64,000 nucleotides of DNA, taken from positions 1-64,000 of the forward strand of contig JADDMT010000059.1 in NCBI GenBank assembly GCA_021401465.1, read 5' to 3'. This stretch comes from Teratosphaeria epicoccoides. Lineage: Eukaryota > Ascomycota > Dothideomycetes > Mycosphaerellales > Teratosphaeriaceae. Positions 20,521-31,784 of this stretch are shown here, piece after piece (within the stretch, counting starts at the first letter, position 1; each line of letters begins with the position of its first letter). The position numbers and the translations under genes were made by a program. The notes beneath the pieces are model-generated. The model was not told where the DNA came from, did not search any database, and saw only the letters and a program-made list of their open reading frames with translations.

Positions 20521-21992
20521 TGCGTTGGTTCTTCTGGGAATCGGTCCTCGCTGGGGATTGATCCGATAAAGGCAAGCTACTGATGTGGTGAAGCCTTCCA
20601 AGTCGCATGGAGTAGCTACAGGTGGTCAACCTCCTTCGCGAGGGAGGCCGATGTGGTCGTCACGGATCATATGGCAGCCAAGCGAAGCGGCGCAGAGCCT
20701 GAGATATCCGTCTGTTTCGGTAGATCGCTGGTGGGATTCGCCGTGCCTCTAATCACAATCAAGATGCTCGCAGATCGTGTGCGCCTCGATCTGGCGTTGA
20801 ATGCTCCTCTATGTATGTTGGGAGGGTCTCTGTGACGGCGATGTTGCACTCGGCCACGAGTCTGCCGGAGCAGCTTTTTCTTTTCTTCTGGGCTTTCGAC
20901 GACGGTGGGTCATCAGCTGCGCGCGGCAAGATGATGTCTAAGGTAGAACACGCTGCCTGTCTGAATCAACGAATATATGGCTCATCTGACTTGTGTGAAC
21001 CTTCAATGTCGTGGCCCAGGACACTCGCTGAGCCAGCGTCTGCAGGTGTCCGTGATGGAGAACTTATGTATTGCTAAGAGAACTCTTCACACATCAAGCC
21101 CTCGCCCCAGTGGACTCGTCCGTCACAGAATCTGCTGCGCAATCTTACATACGCATGTATCCGCGAAACCGAGCGAGCCACTCTCAAAAGATGCAGCGAA
21201 CAAGGTCTCTGCTTGGAAGTAACCCCCACTACTGTGCCAGTGCATTATGCAGCTCAAGCTACCGGTGCGCCGGTTTCTGGGCCGCCTCTGCCGTCCTGTT
21301 TCTGAACCTGCATCAGTGGTCACCTCATTGTGTGCACATCGAACAAGATTGACCGCCAAAGTGACCTGCTTGGAGGTCACCGACATTGAGCGCATGGGAA
21401 TCGTCTCCCGCGCTGCTACGCGGACGAGCCGTCACACTCGGTCCGAATGAGTGGGAGTTCCTTGTACGACGTGCGTTCGTCTCATAGTCTTGTACAGATT
21501 GCAGACGGGCACGCAAATGTCGGTCGCCTGAGCGTGGCCGAGGTGGTGTCACTACACGTCGCCAGTGAAGGGGAGTGTGCACTTGTGGTTGGATCTTTGT
21601 GTTTCAATCTCGAGACAGATTCGACGAGTCATCAGGCGGTGAGGAAACGATTGTGCAGTGATGCGCAAGTACTGTTCTGACACAGTCTCACATGACAGTA
21701 CGTACATGTACGTGTCGCGGATGTGCTGGCGCCAGGTGCAGCTGCAGCCAAGTCCGATCGCGCTGTCTATTGCTTCATATAGGTTGTGCGACTGTACCGA
21801 ACGAACGAACCTCGGGACGACCTCCGGCATCGTACCACCGTACGCAGGAACCGACGAGGACGTCCAAGTGTTACCGTGTCAAGCTCATCACAGGACGGCC
21901 ATTTCCCAGTCTGATGACACCAATAATGGCTGTCCTTCTCCGCTAGATGAACATCTCAGCAGGACTACAGACGACTCTGTAGCGCATTGACT
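20521..21992. other. gene-free stretch between URA3 and FET3
   Basis: 1.47 kb between the URA3 start and the FET3 stop, both on the minus strand. Several frames of 60-110 codons are open on both strands, but none shows conserved motifs, consistent introns or a signal peptide. I see no gene in it; the part next to URA3 is its promoter. Confidence 0.6.
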
Positions 21993-24092
21993 TTACTGGG
22001 CGTTGTCGCGGTTGTCATGCTTCTGGACAAATAGATTGGCCGATGCCAGCTCCGCAGAGCTGAGCGGTGCAGCACCGTACCTGTTTTACTGCAGTCAGCA
22101 CGCGTGCGAATAGCACAGCTCAAAGCAGCGACAGGTGCATTGCGTGAATGAAAGCAGCACAGCGATAAGACTTACCAAGCAATAGCGGCCATGCCGAGGA
22201 AGGCGCTGATACAACTGAAAACCAGCGCAACGATGCCTCTCGCCGTAAATCCCGAAGGCAGAGGCGCAGGGCTTTCGTTCTGACCCTTCAGATCAAGTAC
22301 ATCCACCGTGTTGCCGGCTGCATTTCCACTAGTCTGTGTGCCCGCCGCCTTGCAAATATCAAGATGGTTTTGAGGGATTGTCAACGTCTTCTGCATCTCA
22401 AGTGGTGCTTCGACCATCGTGGCTGCCAAGCCAGTCACCAAATGCCAATCGATGTGGCAATGGAAGAACCAGACACCAGGATTGTCGGCCACGAACCGGA
22501 TGACGAAATTACTGTTTGGCCGGACCATCAAGACGTCGCGACGCATCGGCACAGCTGGGAAGGATGACTCGTTGGCGGGATTCCAATGACCACCGTTCTC
22601 TTCGGTCCGGACGATCGCCTGGAAGTTGTGGCCGTGCAAATGAAAAGGATGCTTGCCGGGATCGTCATTGTTGAGCACGATATCGACGATCTGACCTTGT
22701 TCCAGCACATATGAAGCAGTGTAATCGCCATAGACGAGATGGTCCGTTGCCATCGCGCCGGTACTGAGCGCTGAATATAGCGTAGGTACCACGGGCCTGA
22801 CATAGGTAATATTGTTAAAGAAGGCGCTGCACTCCATTAGTGGATAGCAGAAGGACAAATGAGCGTCACAAACTCACTAATTTGCGCCATCACCAAGATT
22901 GTCCATCGCCAAGTCTAGCGTTATGGTGATATCGGGATCGCCATATACTTCCAAGCCATCTTGAGCAACCAGCGTGAAATCATCGTATGGCGTAAAAGTG
23001 TCGACTTCAGCAGCTCCGGGTGTTTCAACCATTTCATTGTATACCAGCCAGCCTGTGACGTTCCAATTCAGGCCAGCTGGGAGTACGTCGAACAATTCCT
23101 CGATCATTGTCAGCGTGCCACACTGTTACGGTGTCAATTGAAAGAATCATACCGTATCCATGCTCGCCATCATCGGGAAGTTGGTTGAGCTACTGTTCTT
23201 TGCCGTCACGAGGAAGCCGTATCTTTGGGCGGCAGTAAGGTATATCATATCTGCCTCGGCCGGTTCTGTGTAGACACCATCCACTTCGATGATCTTCATT
23301 GTGTGTCCCTCGATCCAGAAATACTGCCCAGCAAACGCACCAATGTTGGTCATGCGGAAGTAGTACGTCTTACCTGGCTCGATTGGGACGGTCAAGTTTT
23401 GGGTGTCGTTGAGTAATGCGGAATTTGGCACCGGTTCGGCGCCTGTCGGGTTCTGATAGTTGATGAAGCTTGCCAAGAGACCGGGCATCTCGTCATGATA
23501 CCAGTCGCTCACAGTGAGAGGGATCTCCGCGTCGAATTGTCCTGCGTACGGATTGTCTGGGTCGTGAATGATGTTCTGTCCCCGGAAACCATCTGGGTAC
23601 TGTCCACGGCTATGACTGTGGTACCAATATGTGCCGGGCTGATCAATCTATCCGACATCAGTTCGAACGTTGAGTTAGCAGAGGCGGAGATGATACCGTG
23701 AAGTTGTACACCATAGTCTCGCCAGGCGGCACGTCACATTGCGTCACGCCTACTGGCCCATCCATGTAGTTTGTGCCATTTTGGAATAAGCCGTGGAAAT
23801 GGAGACTGGTGCTTTGGTTTCCAAGCTGAGACCTGTCAGTGGAAGCGTGGTAACTGCACCTGTAATTCCATACCTGGTTATGCAAGTTCACGATAACCCG
23901 GTCTCCCTTGGTAATGTTGAGTAGTGGCCATGGCCAGTGTCCGTTGACACCGATAGTCGGTCGCTCTGCCATGCCATCTGGATTTGCTCTGACCCAGGTG
24001 ACATTCCAATCGTATGTGACAGTCGCTGCTAAGGCACTTGCAGCAAGGCATGCTACTGCCGCCACAAAGGTGTTCAACCTCAGATGTGCCAT
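21993..24092 (-). CDS. FET3: Fet3-type multicopper ferroxidase
   Basis: Six exons on the minus strand: 24092-23874, 23825-23697, 23647-23153, 23098-22878, 22826-22176, 22080-21993, giving 600 residues. All introns are 48-95 nt; the first is 48 nt without a stop. A signal peptide (about 1-22) precedes three cupredoxin domains. Copper ligands are in STSLHFHGL, GTYWYHSHSRGQY, HPFHLHGHNF and FFHCHIDWHL. Glu187 in YQNPTGAEPVP aligns with the Fe(II)-binding Glu185 of yeast Fet3. A membrane helix (about 550-572, GIVALVFSCISAFLGMAAIA) near the C-terminus leaves a short cytosolic tail, as in Fet3 and not in secreted laccases. It oxidises Fe(II) for uptake by Ftr1, its divergent neighbour. Two perfect GATA-type iron sites lie upstream on its side of the shared promoter. 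Confidence 0.93.
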
Positions 24093-24281
24093 GCTGTTGG
24101 CAGATGTCAGAGGAGTTGCGAAGGCCTGACGATGGCAGACGTCCCGTCTTCACTTCTTGATGTCGATCAGCACGTTAGCCTCCTCGCCGTAGCAAAAACC
24201 GATCAGACGCGATTGATAAGATTGCAAACCCGCAACTTCCCCCCACTTCGATTGTGCCTTCCGATTGCGGAGGAAGCACAG

Positions 24282-24290
24282 ATCTGATAA
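24282..24290 (+). promoter_or_regulatory. ATCTGATAA iron-regulator site (FET3 side)
   Basis: Exact match to ATCWGATAA, 190 bases upstream of the FET3 start codon. Role inferred from the consensus and the flanking iron genes. Confidence 0.75.
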
Positions 24291-24742
24291 GCCACGTGCC
24301 TGTACATCCGGTTGAAGCTCACGCGGATCACGCGAGGTTCCGCGGACAGAATAAGCCAAGCTTGACGCACTTTGTCTGAGAGAGCTGGATCGAGCTGAAT
24401 CGTGAATGAATTTCCACGTGGACTACCGGAGACTCTACTAGTTGCAGCGTCGGATCCCTGGATTTCGAACGAGGGTTTACCAACTGTGGGGAGATCCTTG
24501 GTGTCCAGATTGTAACTGCGAGCTGGACAAGATGACCCTGGCTGTGACGTGCTATATTTGAGGGCTGTGTCCTGCCTCTTCTATCGGTCCAGCCGACTCG
24601 TTGCAGCGAGGACACGAGAAGCGCGCATAGCAGTATCCGCCGAATGAAAACATCCGAACACAGTTTGGTTTCTTGCTTTTGCTGCAGCATGCCACAGGAG
24701 GCTGCTTGGTGAATGCCCAACTCGTGTGGCGCGGCTTCGTCC

Positions 24743-24751
24743 TTATCTGAT
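24743..24751 (-). promoter_or_regulatory. ATCAGATAA iron-regulator site (middle of promoter)
   Basis: The minus strand reads ATCAGATAA, an exact ATCWGATAA match about midway between the two genes. Confidence 0.7.
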
Positions 24752-25257
24752 GATGAGATGATCTGCTTAGCGCATCCGCAACCTAAATCGAGCCAATGGC
24801 AGGGCTCCACATCCACGTTTGGGATCCCGAGCTTTTTGAGAGCTAGTCCTTACTCTGGCAAGCGGGTTAGACCCGGGCTTTAATTGCGGCCAAAGTCTCG
24901 AGCTTGAGCAGTGGGTAGAGTCCAAGAAAGCGGCGAGAGCGTGTGGGAGGCCTGGTTGAGAATGCATGATCCTCCTTCAGATTTCTGACCAATCGGAAAA
25001 GGCCGAAAATAGTTCCTGCACTGGTTGCTGAAGATCCCTCAAGATTAGTTTGCCGCAGCTTATTAACGACCACGAGATGGGTTCCCTTGCACCATCGAGT
25101 AGTTCCAGCCACTGCTAGCACCTTGGCGGCGTCGAAGCCGTGGGACAATCCCAGTTTGCTGCCGCTGTCGGCGTTCAACGCACAGTCACGAACCTTGTGC
25201 CAGTAGAGCTCGTTCTTGCGATCTTTTTAGCGCGCAGCTTCCTGCGCGAGTTGCCTC

Positions 25258-25280
25258 ATCAGATAAAACTTTTATCAGAT
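25258..25280. promoter_or_regulatory. inverted pair of ATCWGATAA sites before FTR1
   Basis: ATCAGATAA (25258-25266) and, after 5 bases, TTATCAGAT (25272-25280, the reverse complement of ATCTGATAA). The pair is 74-96 bases upstream of the FTR1 ATG and forms a near-perfect palindrome. Two-zinc-finger GATA repressors of the SreA class could occupy both halves. Confidence 0.8.
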
Positions 25281-25353
25281 CGTCAAGTCTTGTACTCCGT
25301 CAGTGAATATCAGAAGGACAGTAAGCACTGACTGAGATTCGACATTGCCCAGG

Positions 25354-26645
25354 ATGACGGCCAATGTGTTTGCAGTGCCTGGTGCGTCTCATATGCAGAT
25401 CGCAGATCGCTGCTACCCGACCCTGCTGACTTGGGATCAGTGTTCTTCATCTGCTTCAGAGAATCTGTTGAAGTCGCGATTATCGTCTCGATCCTCTTCG
25501 CCTTCTTGAAGCGGACACTCGGTTCTGAGCGTGAGCGGGACCGTGTGGTCTACAACAAGCTTCAGAGACAGGTATGGGCTGGTGTCGGATTAGGTTTGCT
25601 CATATGTGTGGTAATCGGCTGCGGCATGATCGGGGCTTTCTATGGCTTGGGCAAAAATCATTTCGCCAACACTGAAGATATCTGGGAGGCCACCTTCGCC
25701 CTTCTCGCGACAATCATCATTACACTAGTCGGAGCCGCGCTGCTGCGAGTGTCGAAGCTCCAGGACAAATGGAAGATCAAGCTCGCCAGCGCCCTCGAGA
25801 ACAAGGACTTAACTGCCCGTCAAAGTGCGGGAACCACATTGAAGGTATGGAGTGAGAAGTACGCGATGTTCTTACTGCCTTTCATCACCGTACTCCGAGA
25901 AGGCTTGGAAGCTGTAGTGTTCATCGGCGGTGTTGGCTTGACCCTGCCAGCAACTTCGTTTCCGCTCGCCGTCGTTTGCGGACTGGGGGCCGGAGTCTTA
26001 GTGGGCTACCTGATCTACAAGTAAGCGAACCAAATTGTGTGCAAAATGCGACTGCTGACAACAATAACAAGGGGTGGCAATACAGCCAAGCTTCAGGTTT
26101 TCCTGATCATTTCCACATGCTTCCTGTACCTAATCGCTGCGGGTGAGTCCTTCTTGCAATGTCTCCAGATCGTGAAATCTTCTTACGACTCTATAGGGCT
26201 CTTTTCCAAAGCCGTCTGGTACATCGAGAACCAGCAGTGGAGCGACATTACCGGAGGTGACGCCAGCGAAACCGGTTCCGGTCCAGGCAGCTACAACATC
26301 AAGAAAAGCGTCTGGCATGTGAACTGCTGCAATCCCAGTCTTAATGGCGGTGGCGGTTGGGGCATGTTCAATGCCATACTTGGCTGGCAGAACTCCGCAA
26401 CTTATGGAACGGTTATCTCTTACAACCTGTATTGGCTCGCAATCATTGTCTGGTTTGTCAGCATGAGATACCACGAGCAGAGAGGCCACTGGCCGCTCAT
26501 GAAGGCCAAGAAAGGCTCCGACTCTGAGGCAGGCCAGCGTAGTAGCGAAGATGATGGCAGCAGCAGTGGCGCTTTCCCTGCCGACAAGAAGATGGACGAA
26601 GCTGCTACGCAAACCACAACGACAGTGCGCGAGCTTAGAGACTAG
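25354..26645 (+). CDS. FTR1: Ftr1-type high-affinity iron permease
   Basis: Four exons: 25354-25381, 25441-26020, 26072-26142, 26197-26645, giving 375 residues. The tiny first exon encodes MTANVFAVP and splices to VFFICFRESVE, the expected Ftr1 N-terminus. Iron-path motifs are RESVE (16-20) in the first helix, REGLE (162-166) in the fourth, and EDIWE (88-92) in the first long loop. About seven membrane helices can be seen. The C-terminal tail (about 325-375) is Ser/Lys-rich and cytosolic. It carries Fe(III) made by Fet3 across the plasma membrane. The first motif is RESVE where REGLE is the commoner form of RExxE. The palindromic GATA pair lies just upstream. Confidence 0.94.
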
Positions 26646-27076
26646 TTATGTGCCGTGCCTCGAGCATGATTGAGCAAGTTTGCGGATCTAACGTGGTGTC
26701 GGTGTAGGATGATGCGCATGGGAGGCATGGTCCCCAAGATGCCGCGGGATATGAGCTTGGCATAATGACTCGTTATGTAGCCAAGAAAATTTGTATCTTG
26801 AAAGACCCAGCTCATAAGTAAGGTGGTTCTCCGAAATGGCACAAAATAGCACACCGTGTGCAAGTCTCGATGGTTCTAAATCGCTTAGTCACCACTATGG
26901 CATCCATTTTTAGATAGTTTCTGTGCACAGCTCTTCCCTCTCTTATAACCCAAGCCCGAATTCTCAAGCGATCGAGTTGCAAGATGTTTTGGCCTTATCC
27001 ATGAAGCTGTTTTCCAGGCCCCCGGGGCTGTAGCACAATCCAAAAAGGGCGATAAGGCAACACGCAGCCAAGCAAC
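26646..27076. other. intergenic region after FTR1
   Basis: 431 bases between two genes on the + strand. Nothing recognised; the end next to 27077 is the promoter of the BTB-like gene. Confidence 0.55.
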
Positions 27077-28345
27077 ATGGACTTAGCGTCTCGATCGGTC
27101 AAACGCAACAGCAAAGCAGGTTCTGGGCGCTGTGCCACGTCTGAGACTCACCCCGGCTCACCAGTCGATGAGCATGGTGTCATAAACGTAGCGGCTCATG
27201 GTGACATCGTGCTATGTGTTGAGGTTGATGGTAAGAACGCTGCTCAGTTCCGAGTAAGTCAACCAAGTCTGAAACAGCACTCGAAGGTGTTTGGACGCTT
27301 GCTAGAGCCAGGTCGTTTCGGAGAAGGCACAAGAATCGAAGACGAGCTCAGAACGTTGAGGGAGCGGTACAACAGTACGCTTTCGGCGCCATCGAATGAA
27401 CTGCCAGTGGTCACCGTGAAGGATATCGGCCGCGTGTCTCAAGTCAAGTCGATTGCGGCGCTTTTCACCGACTTTCTTTGCGTTCTGCATGGAAAGGACA
27501 CAGTCACTTTCCCGCCAGTGCCTAATCTGGCCAACCTGGCCATTGTCGCCGATTTCTTCGACGCTGTCGAGGTTGTGAAGAGCTATGTTAAACGCAAGAA
27601 AATGTTGCAGGCTACGGATGGCAAGATTAAGGCAGACGGCACGCTATCGGAAGAGAAGGTACGACAAAGGCTACTTGTCGCCATAATGCTGGACTACCCG
27701 CCGTGGCTGGAGAGGTATTCGATCCGCTTGATCACAAAGGGTTGGGTGGGAAAAGAGGTGAAAATTTCGGCACCTTTGTGGTATGACTTGCCTATGAGGG
27801 TTGAGGAAGAGCTGGCATACCGGCGAGAATGCATACTTGACACCATCCAGTCTCTGCAAACCCACTTCTTTGCGTTGTACACCACACGAGAGCGGCAATG
27901 CAAGCTGGGATACGACTCATCCGCACAGTGCGATTCTTTCCAGCTGGGCGAAATGGTGCGCTTCTTCACACGGGTCGGCACCATACGATTTCAAGGCGCA
28001 GTCTACGACACATCAGAACCTGTCGATCCTTACAGCGGCGACATTCCGGACCTTCTGGACACCTTGCGCCAGGTGCCAGAATATCAAATCGACAGACATC
28101 ATGCCCATTGTGGCATTCGGACGCGCATCACACCCATACTGGACACGCTACAGCGGTTGATTGGCCAGCTTGGCCTTTGTCCCGTCTGCTTTGAAGAAGA
28201 TCGAGCTATGTATCTTTGGATAGATGCGAAGCGACCCCTCTCGTGGAAGAGGGCAGCCTCACTGTCGATACCGCAGGGCCACAAGAGCCGCCATGCAGAG
28301 CTGAGGGATATCTTCACTGCTGCAGAGCGGAATTGGGAGCGATGA
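27077..28345 (+). CDS. BTB/POZ-like domain protein, function unknown
   Basis: 422 residues in one exon, ATG at 27077. Residues about 38-165 read as a BTB-like fold common in Dothideomycete hypothetical proteins: HGDIVLCVEV, then RVSQPSLKQHSKVFGRLLEP, a variable loop, and SIAALFTDFLCVLHGKD followed by LANLAIVADFFDAVEVVKSY. The rest is mostly helical with YPPWLERYSIRLITKGWVG and a Cys/His-containing part (HHAHCGIRTRITPILDTLQ). No catalytic motif is visible. BTB folds mediate dimerisation or cullin binding, but no Kelch, MATH or zinc finger is attached. I do not know its role. It follows FTR1 on the same strand, without signs of co-regulation. Confidence 0.75.
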   Translation: MDLASRSVKRNSKAGSGRCATSETHPGSPVDEHGVINVAAHGDIVLCVEVDGKNAAQFRVSQPSLKQHSKVFGRLLEPGRFGEGTRIEDELRTLRERYNSTLSAPSNELPVVTVKDIGRVSQVKSIAALFTDFLCVLHGKDTVTFPPVPNLANLAIVADFFDAVEVVKSYVKRKKMLQATDGKIKADGTLSEEKVRQRLLVAIMLDYPPWLERYSIRLITKGWVGKEVKISAPLWYDLPMRVEEELAYRRECILDTIQSLQTHFFALYTTRERQCKLGYDSSAQCDSFQLGEMVRFFTRVGTIRFQGAVYDTSEPVDPYSGDIPDLLDTLRQVPEYQIDRHHAHCGIRTRITPILDTLQRLIGQLGLCPVCFEEDRAMYLWIDAKRPLSWKRAASLSIPQGHKSRHAELRDIFTAAERNWER

Positions 28346-29213
28346 CGATGATATTCATCGTTGGCCACGTGGTGGATGTGCGGACTTGATCCCATATGCT
28401 CGCAAGGAGAGTCTTCGCCTGGCAGATCGACACTAAGCTGCATATCGGGGTCAGCAATGTGCGGCACGCCCTTTCAAGACAATGGGAGACCTCAGGTGAC
28501 CACTTGGCATTGACCGGTTCTCCGCTTCGACCTTGTTTAATGGTCTTTCTGGCCGGTTAGTACGGAGATCTGTCGAAGTCAAACCGCAAAGCATTGCCAT
28601 CTTGACACATCCACACCATGGGTAGGTAGCCTCGCTTATACAGCGGAATTCCGGGCAGCCAGGTGTAGCCCCGTGATCCATCGAAATTACAGCACCATGT
28701 CGTTCGTGGCTCATTCAGGGGTTTTTACGAGCCCAGGCAAGCCCTTGATGTTCCGGTCTATCAGTCTGATACACAGCCCAGCGACTCCGCTGGAACCGTC
28801 GTGCCTGTGCAGCCACAAAGCGTTGTGATTGGCTGATCAGCACGGACGCAGCGGGCTGCGCCTGCGCCATGGCAGCATTTATTGTTCTTTTGACTATATT
28901 CTCCGGCATAACTGTGCGGCACCATATTCAATGAATTTGCGGCTGGCACTTCGCCCTCCCAACGAGTGGGCGGTGTCTTTCGTATGCCTCGGCATCGCCT
29001 CTAGGCGCCTCTAGACGAAGTCAAGTGAGAGTTGCGCCCCACGGTATTTGCCATTACGAGCTGTATAAGAGGTAAGGCGCTTCAACGCCAGGGCTCCTTC
29101 TCTGCTTCATTGCATCAGCGCTTCTTGTCACAAGTGCACAAGGAGAAGCCGTTACCCAAGAAGGGGTCCCCACGGAAGCTTCTTCAGGTTCCTACCTGCT
29201 CTCAACACGCATC
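28346..29213. other. gene-free stretch before the VWA gene
   Basis: 868 bases between two + strand genes. Short overlapping frames only; nothing recognised. Confidence 0.55.
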
Positions 29214-30289
29214 ATGTCGGCAGACTTAGTTATTTCCGTCTACGATCCACATGACTCACGGCGTGAATCTCTGCAATCGCGTCGGACAGATTCATCAATA
29301 ACACGAACCCGAAGCACCATGCTTGAGAGACTGAGAAGTCAGCTCAGCAAAAAGTCAAATGAATCTTCAACAAAGCAGCACGACGACTCGCATCCCCAAT
29401 CACAATACAGCAACGCCCCGAGCACGCGGCGGCCTGGTATGAATATAACGTCATCGCATCGCGACCAACCTGCCACTAATATCTCTGCGCAGCACAAATG
29501 AAGAACAACCCTTTCCAGAGTGCAGCAGATGCGCCGCCAGCATACTCTCCAGCACCGAATGCAGCACCCGCAGTACAAGCGCCGTCATTGACCATGGCAG
29601 GATCAGCGAATGGCGCTGACGACTCATTCGCCTTTTTGGGAAGCTTCGATACCATCTTCTTGATTGACGACTCTGGTTCAATGGCCGGTACACGCTGGAG
29701 AGAGACCGCAGACGCACTCGAGACCATCACGCCAATTTGTACTGCACATGACGCCGACGGGATTGACATATTCTTCCTCAACACACCAGATTCTCCTATG
29801 CATCACAATGTCAACAGCCCCATGACCGTGCGCAAGATCTTCCAGGCCGTTAGGCCGAGAGGTGGTACACCGACCGGACAGCGTCTGAATCAGATCTTGA
29901 AGCCCTACATCCGAAGATTTCAGGCCGATCCGGACACGACAAAGCCCATCAATATTATTTGCATCACAGACGGCGAGCCGAGCGACGATGTCGAAAGCCC
30001 GCTGATTGCTGCTGCCAAGAAGCTTGATAAGCTTGATGCGCCGGCTTGGCAGATTGGCGTGCAATTTTTCCAGGTCGGTCGTGACGAGGGGGCAAAGTGT
30101 CATCTGAAGCAGCTCGACGATGACCTTGCTGAGATTGCCGGAGACGATGACCTGCGCGACATTGTGGACACGGTGCCTTTCATTGGTGCTGAAGGCACGC
30201 ATTTGACAGGCGATGGCATTCTCAAGGTGGTTCTCGGTGCGGTCAACAGGAGACTGGACCGCAAGAAGAGCAAGGACTTGCATAGATAG
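29214..30289 (+). CDS. von Willebrand factor A domain protein
   Basis: Exons 29214-29436 and 29493-30289 give 339 residues; the 56-nt intron has GTATGA, CTAAT and GCGCAG signals and is in phase. The first 115 residues are Ser/Gln/Pro-rich and disordered, with PPAYSPAP. The VWA domain runs from about 127 (FDTIFLIDDSGSM) to about 310. The metal-ion site is complete: DxSxS at 133-137, Thr in RGGTPTGQRL and Asp in ICITDGEPSD. Proteins of this layout are common in Pezizomycotina and cytosolic; their ligand is unknown. Translation from the internal ATG at 29498 would lose 76 residues but keep the domain, so a short form is possible. Confidence 0.86.
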
Positions 30290-30648
30290 CGAGTCAGATG
30301 GTCCTTGGTGGCATGACGGCAACTATTGGCTCCTATGTGCGACATCCTGGCAAGACGCTTATTCAGACCCGCGCAACAGCACAGAACAGAGGAACGGCCG
30401 TAAAGATACGTTCCGTCTCATCGCTACCAACGAGTGGTGGGTCTTGCTATAGCCCAGATGGTAGTTCCCTTCTCCAGCCAGACTTTTGTATAGCTTTCTC
30501 CCAGCATTTACAGGTGACTTTTCCTCGGCATTTGCCTTCCGGTATGCATCCTCGGGTAGCCGAATGGGCTTCTGAGGCTGCCATGTCTAATTTCCTGCCT
30601 CGTTTCATGTTGAATTGGCATCGACCCATCATTCCACCATTTTGGTCA
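30290..30648. other. 3' intergenic region
   Basis: 359 bases between convergent genes. Nothing recognised. Confidence 0.5.
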
Positions 30649-31215
30649 TCAGTCCTCCTTCCTCTTCTCACCAATCTCAACTCCAAGCTCTTCCAGCAGC
30701 TCTCCGGCCGTCTGCACAATGATCCCATGATCTTGGTCTTGCTTCAACCCCGACACCACGACCACCGCAACAATGCCCTCCACGCCTCTTACCCGCAAAG
30801 GCCACCCACCACCATGAATAGCATAGCTCCCCGCATCATTTCCAAGCCCATACTTGGCAGCAAATGCAGGCTCATTGCCCCCGAACTTGTTGTGCATGTA
30901 CCACGTGGACGAGCCAAATCTCATGACTGTATTTCGCTTCCGTGCAACCCAAGAGTCATTGTCTGGCGCCGTGCCTGAGTGCGTGACAGCATGGAAAAGG
31001 CAGTGGTTCCCATGGGCTAGACTGATGTCTATCACTGTGGGTCTGGCGAAAGCTAGGAGCTTGGTCCTGAGCATTGAGCCGAGTCTCCATGCTGTGTGGG
31101 AAGTGAAGCCTGGAAAGGCGAGGGCGAGGTCGATTGCTTCGATCTGCTCAAGCTCTCGAGGAACAGGTGGTAGAATGGGTTCCGTAGCCATGGTCCCAGA
31201 ATAGCGTTTGCTCAT
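30649..31215 (-). CDS. haem-degrading-domain (UPF0303/HbpS-like) protein
   Basis: 188 residues in one exon from the ATG at 31213-31215; a second ATG at 31189-31191 (MATEPILPPVPREL) is an equally good start and gives 180 residues. The conserved core is VIDISLAHGNHCLFHAVTHSG, NDSWVARKRNTVMRFGSST and the glycine-rich AIHGGGWPLRVRGVEGIVAV, followed by DHGIIVQTAGELLEELG. This matches the haem-degrading/GlcG-HbpS family, UPF0303 subgroup. Bacterial HbpS binds haem and iron; a function in fungi has not been fixed. Its position about 6 kb from FET3-FTR1 may be chance. No targeting signal is visible. Confidence 0.82.
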   Translation of the reverse strand: MSKRYSGTMATEPILPPVPRELEQIEAIDLALAFPGFTSHTAWRLGSMLRTKLLAFARPTVIDISLAHGNHCLFHAVTHSGTAPDNDSWVARKRNTVMRFGSSTWYMHNKFGGNEPAFAAKYGLGNDAGSYAIHGGGWPLRVRGVEGIVAVVVVSGLKQDQDHGIIVQTAGELLEELGVEIGEKRKED

Positions 31216-31784
31216 TCACCCTCCAGAAGACCATTGAGCTCTACGTGGCACCTCTGTACGGAATTCTTTCCGCGTGGAAGATGGAGCTTCTTCGAGGGGG
31301 GTTCTTTACGCGCGCTTGAACATAAACATGGACCGTGGGAGACATGTCGAGCACGTTGGAGCCCATTCACCACGGTACGCGGTCTCGATTGAACCATGCT
31401 GGGTGTGTACGCATCTCTGTGCTGAGACGACGGTCATGTCGTCATCAGTCAACCGACCAGTTGCCTGATTGACAGGTCAGACTGCTATTGTCTGGGTGAT
31501 GCGGCGATATGACGGCTCGAATCGTTTGATATAGAGCAACACGTTTTCCTTGGACGGTGATGGATGCAAAACGTATCCTTGGCGTCAGGTTGCTGTATGC
31601 CGGCAAACCTGCATGTGATTGCTAAGAGAGCATGACATCACACCTTATCTTAGCCGCCCGGGAAGAAGATGGCAGCGTTAGGTGCTTCAGTGCTCCAGGC
31701 TCTGCGAACATGTCCTACTGAGAGACCTCATCGGGTCTCGGTAGGAGTCGGCTTGGAGGTCAATGAGAAGGAGCCCTGCCCGTT
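31216..31784. other. divergent intergenic region
   Basis: 569 bases between the haem-domain gene (-) and the hydrolase gene (+); it must hold both promoters. No motif or small gene recognised. Confidence 0.55.

Larger units (their letters stand above)
24093..25353. promoter_or_regulatory. shared promoter of the FET3-FTR1 iron-uptake pair
   Basis: 1,261 bases between the two start codons. It carries four exact ATCWGATAA sites (24282-24290, 24743-24751, 25258-25266, 25272-25280), the consensus of SreA/Sre1/Fep1-type GATA repressors of fungal iron uptake. CCAAT boxes are present at 24793 and 24989, which could serve the CCAAT-binding complex with HapX. No other gene was seen in the interval. 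Confidence 0.8.

Noticed and set aside
20600..21990. Search for a gene between URA3 and FET3
   Set aside because: No frame in this 1.4 kb shows a motif, a signal peptide or a consistent exon-intron pattern.
24455..24475. TTCGAA-containing stretch resembling a tRNA T-loop (minus strand)
   Set aside because: The flanking bases do not form a T-stem and no A-box or acceptor stem is found nearby.
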